Positions 59,017 to 64,000 of a DNA stretch of 64,000 nt are shown piece by piece (the stretch's first letter is position 1; every line of letters begins with the position of its first letter). A program made the position numbers and the translations under genes. The stretch spans positions 248,001 through 312,000 of the forward strand of contig NZ_VJYI01000007.1 of NCBI RefSeq assembly GCF_008065375.1. Reading direction: 5' to 3'. Under the pieces are notes generated by a model. That model ran no database searches, was not told where the DNA came from, and saw only the letters and a program-made list of their open reading frames with translations. The DNA comes from Nonomuraea sp. SYSU D8015. GTDB lineage: Bacteria > Actinomycetota > Actinomycetes > Streptosporangiales > Streptosporangiaceae.

Positions 59017-59895
59017 TCGCGTCGCCGACATGGGCTTCGCCTGGCCGGGCCTCTGATGGCCCTGCCCTGCGTGGTCCTCCTGGCCGTCTTCGCGTACTGG
59101 CCCGTCGTACGTGGCGCGTTTCTGAGCATGTACGGCACCGACCTGCTGGGTAACCCCACCCGCTTCATCGGTGCCGGCAACTACGTCGACTTGATGACCG
59201 ACCCCGCACTGCGACGGGCCCTGCTGACCACCGGCGTCATCACCGCGCTCAGCGTGGTCCTCGCCATCGCCGGGGCCCTGGCGGCGGCCCTTCCCTTGCG
59301 CCGGGCCGCCCGCCGCCCGCGGGCCGTGCTGTCAGTGGTGCTCTCGTTGCCGTTCGCCTACTCCGCCTCGGCGGCGTCCGCCGTCTTCGCCGGCTTGTTC
59401 GCCCCCGCCGTCGGGACGATCAACCAGGTGCTGGCCACGGTCGGCCTGCACGGTCCCGAATGGCTGGAATCCCCCGCGTGGGCTGTGGTGAGCGTCTCGA
59501 TCGCGACGGCATGGTACGAGTTCGGGTTCGCCTTCCTCGTGGTGCTGGCCGCGCTCACACAGGTGGATCAGGCGAGCATCGAGGCGGCCGCGCTCGACGG
59601 CGCCTCGGAGTTGCGCACGGCCTGGTCGGTGATCATCCCGGCCATCCGGCCCAGCCTGATCTTCCTGGTCGTGACCCAGACGATCAGCGGTCTGCAGGTG
59701 TTCACCCAGGTCCAGATCCTCACCCGGGGCGGGCCGGCGGGTGCGACGTCGACGCTGGTGTACGAGCTGTACCAGCGGGCGTTCGGCGAGGCGCTGCCCC
59801 AGCTGGGTTCGGCTTCGACGCTGGCGCTGGCCCTGCTGGCACTCGTTCTCATCGTCACGGCGGTGCAGTTCCTCGTCGTACGGAGGTCGGCATGA
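58999..59895 (+). CDS. Sugar-type ABC transporter permease 1
   Basis: This is a 298-aa MalF/UgpA-type permease with six membrane helices. The cytosolic EAA motif is EAAALDGASELRTAWSVIIPAIRPSL. The GTG at 58999 begins within the operator; a start at the ATG 59056 would remove only the N-terminal tail. It overlaps permease 2 by 4 nt. The operon continues with a binding protein and a 2H phosphoesterase. Confidence 0.9.
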   Translation: MIGNVPSRRRHGLRLAGPLMALPCVVLLAVFAYWPVVRGAFLSMYGTDLLGNPTRFIGAGNYVDLMTDPALRRALLTTGVITALSVVLAIAGALAAALPLRRAARRPRAVLSVVLSLPFAYSASAASAVFAGLFAPAVGTINQVLATVGLHGPEWLESPAWAVVSVSIATAWYEFGFAFLVVLAALTQVDQASIEAAALDGASELRTAWSVIIPAIRPSLIFLVVTQTISGLQVFTQVQILTRGGPAGATSTLVYELYQRAFGEALPQLGSASTLALALLALVLIVTAVQFLVVRRSA

Positions 59896-60713
59896 AACGT
59901 CTGCGGGCCGGTTCGGTCGTGCGCTGGCTGTGGCTCGCCATGATCGGTGTGGTCATCACCTTCCCGGTCTACGTCACCGTGGTGACCGCGCTCCTGCCGC
60001 AGAGCGACGTCGCCGCGGGCCGGCTCATCCCCGTGCCGACGCGGCTGACGTCGGCCAACCTGAGCGAGGCGCTGACGAGCGCCCCGCTGGCCCGGCAGTA
60101 CGCCGTCAGCGTCGCGGTCACGGCGCTCCAGTCGTCGGCGCAGCTGATCACCGCGGCGCTGGCCGCGTACGCCTTGGTGTTCCCCCGCTGGCGTGGCCGC
60201 GCCGTCGTCTTCGCCATCGTGCTCGCCACGCTGGCCATCCCGGGCGAGAGCCTCGTCATCCCGAACTTCGAACTCGCCACGGCGCTCGGGCTGCGCGACA
60301 CCCTGCTCGGCATCGTCATCCCGTACCTGGCCGCCGGGTACGCCGTCTTCCTGCTGCGACAGGCATTCCTCGCCCTGCCGAGAGAGGCGTGGGAGGCCGC
60401 CCGCCTGGACGGCTGCGGTGACCTGCGGGCACTGCTGCACGTCGTGCTCCCCATGGCACGCCCGCAGCTCGTCACAGCGGCCATGTGGTGCGCCCTGTCA
60501 GCGTGGAACGGGTACTTCTGGCCGCTACTGATCACGGACTCGCCGGACCGGCGCACCATTCAGGTCGGCCTGGCCCAACTCGTCGTCGAGGAGGCCACCA
60601 CGCCGGTCGTCATCTACGCCGGCACGCTGCTGGTCATCCTGCCGACCCTGCTCCTCGTCCTGCTCGGCCAGCGCTTCCTCGTCAGAGGGCTGGCCAGCCG
60701 GGTCACCGTCTGA
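59892..60713 (+). CDS. Sugar-type ABC transporter permease 2
   Basis: This is a 273-aa MalG/UgpE-type permease. It has six helices, the EAA loop EAARLDGCGDLRALLHVVLPMARPQL and the FPVYVTVVTALLP start typical of CUT1 permeases. It is coupled to permease 1 through an ATGA overlap. No ATPase gene is in the operon, so a shared MsiK-like ATPase is likely. Confidence 0.92.
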   Translation: MKRLRAGSVVRWLWLAMIGVVITFPVYVTVVTALLPQSDVAAGRLIPVPTRLTSANLSEALTSAPLARQYAVSVAVTALQSSAQLITAALAAYALVFPRWRGRAVVFAIVLATLAIPGESLVIPNFELATALGLRDTLLGIVIPYLAAGYAVFLLRQAFLALPREAWEAARLDGCGDLRALLHVVLPMARPQLVTAAMWCALSAWNGYFWPLLITDSPDRRTIQVGLAQLVVEEATTPVVIYAGTLLVILPTLLLVLLGQRFLVRGLASRVTV

Positions 60714-60777
60714 CCCCCGGCACCCCTCCGCAACCACTCTCTCCCCGCTGGGTCCAATGAAGAAAGAAGAGTCAGCC

Positions 60778-62160
60778 ATGCCTGTACGACTCCGCCTCGC
60801 CGGCGCGATCCTCGCCGCCGTGGCGACCATGGTCACGGCCTGCGGCGGCCCCGCCGCCCAGTCAACCGAGAGCACGTCAGCACCGGGACCGGCGGCATTG
60901 TCCGCGGCGACCGCGCCGGTGAGCGTGACGCTCTGGCACGGGATGGGCGGCGCCGCAGGCGAGGCGCTCCAAGCCGAGATCGACGCCTTCAACGCGGCCA
61001 ACCGCGGCAAGATCGAGGTGAAGGCGTCGTTCCAGGGCAGCTACGCCGACGCCATCGCCAAATACACCTCGGCCATCCGCGACACGAGCACGCCGAGCGT
61101 CATGGTGTCCAACGACATCACCACGGGATTCCTCCGCGACGCCGGGCAGACCGTGCCGGCCGCGGCGATGGCCGCCGCCAACCCGGACGACCTCGACCTC
61201 GACCAACTGCGCCCCGCGGCCCGCAACTACTACACCGCCCAGGGGCAGTTGCTCGCCGTGCCGCTGGCCACCTCGATGCCGCTGCTGTACGTCAACGACG
61301 GCCTGCTGGACCGCGCGGACGTGGACCGGTCGACGCTCGGCACGCTCGACGGCGTCGCGGCGGCCGCGCGCAAGGTCTCCTCCGCGTCGCCTGACGTCAA
61401 GGGAATCGTCCAGCCCATGGACGGCTGGTGGTTCGAGCAGCTCACGGCCGCGTCGGGAGCGCTCTACTGCACTCCCGCCAACGGCCGGGAAGCAGGCGGA
61501 GCCACCGCCTCTTCGCTGACGGGCGAGCCGCAGCGGCGGGCCATCGCCACCATGGCGAAGCTCTACACCGACGGGGTGGCGCTCGACACCGGCGTCGACG
61601 GCAACGCCGCGGTGAAAGCGTTCAGCGCCGGCAAGGTCGCCATGATGTTCAACTCGAGTGGCGCCATCGGCGGTCTCAACCAGATCGGCATGAAGGGATA
61701 CAGCGTGCTGCCCCTCCCCCTGTCAGGCGACCGGGCGACCTCCGGCGCCCTGATCGGCGGGGCCGCCATGTGGGTGAGCCGCGTCGGACACACCGACGCC
61801 GAGCAGGTGGCGAGCTGGAAGCTCGTCAGCCATCTGGCCTCCGCGGCCGTGCAGGAGCGGTTCGCGAAGGCGACGGGGTACGCCCCCATCAACACCGCGG
61901 TCGACACCTCGTCCTCCTGGCAAGCCTTCCTCAAGGACAACCCCCGCTCCGCCGTGCTGGCCAAGCAGTTCGCCGAGACCCCCTCCGTCCCGGCAACCTC
62001 GGGCTGCCTGAGCGGCGCGATGTCGGGCATCCGCGCCGTGGTGGTCCCGGAGATGCAGCAGGCCTTCAGCGGAGCCAAGCCGCTGGACGACGCGTTGACG
62101 GCGGCCCAGAACGCCGCCACCGCCAAGATCAACGACTACCGCAAGCAGGCGGGACAATGA
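60778..62160 (+). CDS. ABC transporter extracellular solute-binding lipoprotein
   Basis: This is a 460-aa CUT1-type binding protein. The signal peptide ends in the lipobox VTAC, followed by a Ser/Thr-rich linker. The body has VTLWHGMGGAAGEALQAEIDAFNAAN, as in UgpB/family 1 binding proteins, which include glycerol-3-phosphate and glycerophosphodiester binders. The ATG at 60778 follows GAAGAG. Its stop overlaps the 2H phosphoesterase start (ATGA). Confidence 0.9.
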   Translation: MPVRLRLAGAILAAVATMVTACGGPAAQSTESTSAPGPAALSAATAPVSVTLWHGMGGAAGEALQAEIDAFNAANRGKIEVKASFQGSYADAIAKYTSAIRDTSTPSVMVSNDITTGFLRDAGQTVPAAAMAAANPDDLDLDQLRPAARNYYTAQGQLLAVPLATSMPLLYVNDGLLDRADVDRSTLGTLDGVAAAARKVSSASPDVKGIVQPMDGWWFEQLTAASGALYCTPANGREAGGATASSLTGEPQRRAIATMAKLYTDGVALDTGVDGNAAVKAFSAGKVAMMFNSSGAIGGLNQIGMKGYSVLPLPLSGDRATSGALIGGAAMWVSRVGHTDAEQVASWKLVSHLASAAVQERFAKATGYAPINTAVDTSSSWQAFLKDNPRSAVLAKQFAETPSVPATSGCLSGAMSGIRAVVVPEMQQAFSGAKPLDDALTAAQNAATAKINDYRKQAGQ

Positions 62161-62801
62161 CGTCACGATTCGCCCGAGCCGCGGGTGACCCGTACCGCTA
62201 CGGCGTCTACCTGCGCCCCGACCCCGTCACCTGCGCGGCGGTGACCGCGGTCACCGGCCAGCTGCGCGCCCAGTACGGCCTCGTCTCCGCAGGAGCGTTC
62301 CCGCCGCACGCCACACTCGTCGGCAGCCGGCACATCACCGCGTCCGCGGACACCATCAAGGACGCGGTGACCAAGGGCATCTCCGGAATCCGTGCGTTCA
62401 CGGTCTACAACGCCGGCATCCGCCCGCAGGGAATCGGCCTGGTCTACGACGTCCACCACCTCGCCGACGCCACGACGCCGAACCAGGCGTTCGTGGACCT
62501 CGCCGCAGCTGTGGACGAGGCCGTCGCGCCGCTGATGGCTTCAGCGCCGAACCCGGACGACCACCATTTCGACCCCGAGACCTTCCAGGCGCACCTGTCG
62601 CTCGCGTCACACGACCTGTACGAACGACCCGATCTACGAGAGGAGGTCGAGGAGTACGCGCGTGGGCTCCGGGTGGACCACCCCGACCGCTTCCCCGGCA
62701 ACACGGTGACCCTCTACCGCACCCGCAGCGACGACTGGTCCGGTCGGTGGTGGCACACCCTCACCTGGGAGCACCTCCACACCTGGCGACTGCCGGAGTG
62801 A
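62157..62801 (+). CDS. 2H phosphoesterase-superfamily protein
   Basis: This 214-aa protein carries the two histidine motifs of the 2H family, HATL (in FPPHATLVGSRH) and HLSL (in FQAHLSLASH), separated by about 105 residues as usual. Family members cut 2',3'-cyclic phosphates or related phosphodiesters, for example cyclic phosphodiesterases and 2'-5' RNA ligase-like proteins. No signal peptide is present, so it acts in the cytoplasm. It is translationally coupled to the solute-binding protein and is likely to process the imported solute. Confidence 0.85.
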   Translation: MTSRFARAAGDPYRYGVYLRPDPVTCAAVTAVTGQLRAQYGLVSAGAFPPHATLVGSRHITASADTIKDAVTKGISGIRAFTVYNAGIRPQGIGLVYDVHHLADATTPNQAFVDLAAAVDEAVAPLMASAPNPDDHHFDPETFQAHLSLASHDLYERPDLREEVEEYARGLRVDHPDRFPGNTVTLYRTRSDDWSGRWWHTLTWEHLHTWRLPE

Positions 62802-62811
62802 ACAGCAGATC

Positions 62812-62840
62812 GGCCGGCGGTCGCCGAGCGGCCGCCGGCC
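62812..62840 (+). terminator. Operon terminator
   Basis: GGCCGGCGG (62812-62820) pairs with CCGCCGGCC (62832-62840), and CTTTCCTTCC follows. It ends the ABC operon. Confidence 0.7.
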
Positions 62841-62962
62841 CTTTCCTTCCCCGGCGGGGGACACACGGGACCGCAATCGCTTCAGCGGAGTGTCCGGCCA
62901 CGTTCACGCCCGCGGTTTGGGACAAGACCGGAACCAGGCGCTCGTCCGGCATCCAGCCTGCC

Positions 62963-63199
62963 GACGTCCAGGAGCTCGTTGACCGGGGCTGCTGCGTCAT
63001 GGTCCTGTTCCGCGGGCATGCAGTCGGCGCTCCAGACCGTGTTGCCTGCCGACAGGGCGGAGATTCGCGGCTGTTCACCCTCGGCGAGACACCCGGTGTG
63101 TTGTGGACGCCGGAAGACGCCGTCGGAGCTCGTCTCCTGATCCTGATGGGCCACGGCGGCGGGCAGCACAAGAAGGCACCAGGCATCGTGACCCGCGCC
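62963..63199 (+). pseudogene. Fragment of an alpha/beta hydrolase gene
   Basis: The translation contains RLFTLGETPGVLWTPEDA and LLILMGHGGGQHKKAPGIVTRA, the oxyanion-loop region of a dienelactone-hydrolase-like actinomycete family. About 28 unrelated residues interrupt the expected N-terminus (ELVDRG to RLFTLG), and the sequence loses similarity after GIVTRA. The nucleophile, acid and His regions are not present. It is a remnant. Confidence 0.5.
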
Positions 63200-63352
63200 G
63201 CCCAGCCTCGTGGCCACCGACCGCACGCCTCAGCCAGCGCGGCGCCCCCTCACCTGAGGTGCGAGCTCCTGTCCCGGGCCGCAGGCCCGATGCGTCCGCG
63301 TGATGCCGGGTCAGCGCACGCGCCCTCCCTGACCACGGGGGGCCCGCTGCGG

Positions 63353-63730
63353 TCAAGCAGTCGTCCTCAAGCATTTCTCGGTGATACTGGAAGTCTTCTT
63401 GCTCCAGCAGGCCATGTAGGTGTAGCCGCTGATGTCCTCGTTTTCGACCTTGTAGTGGCTGCCGGGACCATCGATGATGACATTGAGGTTGTACTTCGAG
63501 TTCGGGGTGCTCCCTGGCTGCTGACCCGGGCCCAGCAGTACGCACGACCCGCGTACGTGCCGACGCGCAATTGCAGGGTTCCCAGCGAGCTGGTGTACTG
63601 CTTATCCCCGGTGCGGCGGAATTCTGGCCGGACGAAACCTCAGCCGACGCCAGGGCGGGGGTTATTCCACCCATGAGCAAGGTCGTTGTGACGAGTCGCC
63701 TGCCAGGGTGCAGGTGCTACGCCTCCGCAT
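63353..63730 (-). pseudogene. Small secreted Cys-containing protein, three single-base frameshifts
   Basis: Three frames join into a coherent protein of about 126 aa. MRRRSTCTLAG then LVTTTLLMGGITPALASA forms a signal peptide. After it come DKQYTSSLGTLQLRVGTYAGRAYCWAR and GSTPNSKYNLNVIIDG, then SGYTYMACWSKKTSSITEKC up to the TGA. The breaks are at about 63697, 63606-63611 and 63524-63531, each one base short beside a G/C run. GAGGGGG lies before the ATG at 63730. It resembles small secreted actinomycete proteins with paired cysteines. The family is not recognised. Confidence 0.65.
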
Positions 63731-63884
63731 ACTGTTCCCCCTCGTTGTGGGTACCCAGCCGCCACGCTCATGACCGCCGAGCTCGCCGGTTCCGCTGGCG
63801 ATCTCGCATCGGTGAGTTCATCGTCACAGCGCGGTATCCCGCCGTTCCTCCACCCCGAACATGGGACACGTGCCGGGCTGAGAG

Positions 63885-64000
63885 TCAGAGCATGTTCTTG
63901 ATCGGCTGGGGTGTGTCCGGCACGGCCTGGGCGAGGATCTCGGTCGCCTCCCCGGGCGTGAGCAGGCGGGCGTCGCGCAGGAGGCGGATGGACTCCTCCC
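63885..64000 (-). CDS. 3' end of a gene running out of the window
   Basis: The last 38 codons of a minus-strand gene end at 63885. The visible residues are EESIRLLRDARLLTPGEATE and ILAQAVPDTPQPIKNML. This is too little to assign a family. Confidence 0.55.
   Translation of the reverse strand, partial: EESIRLLRDARLLTPGEATEILAQAVPDTPQPIKNML

Larger units (their letters stand above)
62802..63352. other. Intergenic stretch, mostly gene debris
   Basis: This 551-bp stretch holds the terminator above, the alpha/beta hydrolase fragment at 62963-63199 and otherwise no convincing gene or repeat. Confidence 0.5.

Overview
The window is very GC-rich, with GTG and TTG starts, dense 4-nt ATGA overlaps, SARP/AfsR and STAND regulators, ECF and LacI control and lipoprotein/ABC systems. 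All of this points to a filamentous actinomycete. The gene families suggest the Streptosporangiales (Nonomuraea-like), but that placement is inference. No rRNA, tRNA or CRISPR array was seen.

Layout. 1-9 kb: the end of a LacI regulator and a DUF2264 protein; an alpha/beta hydrolase divergent from an ArsR-like regulator with twin palindromic operators; an ECF42 sigma factor coupled to a DGPF (YCII) protein; a TetR-tautomerase pair; a membrane-anchored trypsin-like protease. 9-22 kb is the most unusual part. A 121-aa helical protein ends in a RHIM-like (bacterial amyloid, BASS3-type) motif and lies divergent from a decayed NLR-type STAND ATPase whose N-terminus carries the same motif. A second, intact NLR-type ATPase with the motif follows, then a SARP/NB-ARC/TPR regulator. 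A glycosyltransferase-like gene and a PfkB kinase form a pair, and a collapsed copy of at least the first of them lies between the two NLR genes. A 20-codon Met-rich ORF with a strong ribosome binding site sits between the NLR and the SARP regulator.

21.8-28.4 kb: a PadR-controlled MacAB-like ABC exporter operon with two paralogous lipoproteins. The PadR gene and the lipoprotein operon share an operator sequence. 28.5-33.3 kb: a second PadR with an FAD monooxygenase, an HxlR/quinone-reductase-like pair, a membrane protein and a DinB-like protein. 33.4-38.5 kb: a flavoprotein dehydrogenase with two frameshifts, a chimeric Ddl/MurF remnant, a tyrosine recombinase lacking the expected tyrosine with a coupled HTH gene, and another flavoprotein. 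38.7-44.1 kb: two paralogous STAND ATPases with matching leaderless-type promoters flank an SGNH esterase. 44-57 kb: mostly metabolic and housekeeping genes (MBL hydrolase, racemase, oxidoreductase, orphan LivF, AlkA, HhH protein, archease and RtcB, CBS, GT-C, BON, CapA, P450). 57.1-62.8 kb: a LacI-controlled sugar-type ABC operon that also encodes a HAD phosphatase and a 2H phosphoesterase, which suggests uptake and breakdown of a phosphodiester. The right end holds broken genes and the end of one more CDS.

At least seven single-base deletions, nearly all in or beside short G/C runs, break otherwise conserved reading frames at four loci. They may be genuine decay or base-calling errors, so frameshift calls should be read with that in mind.
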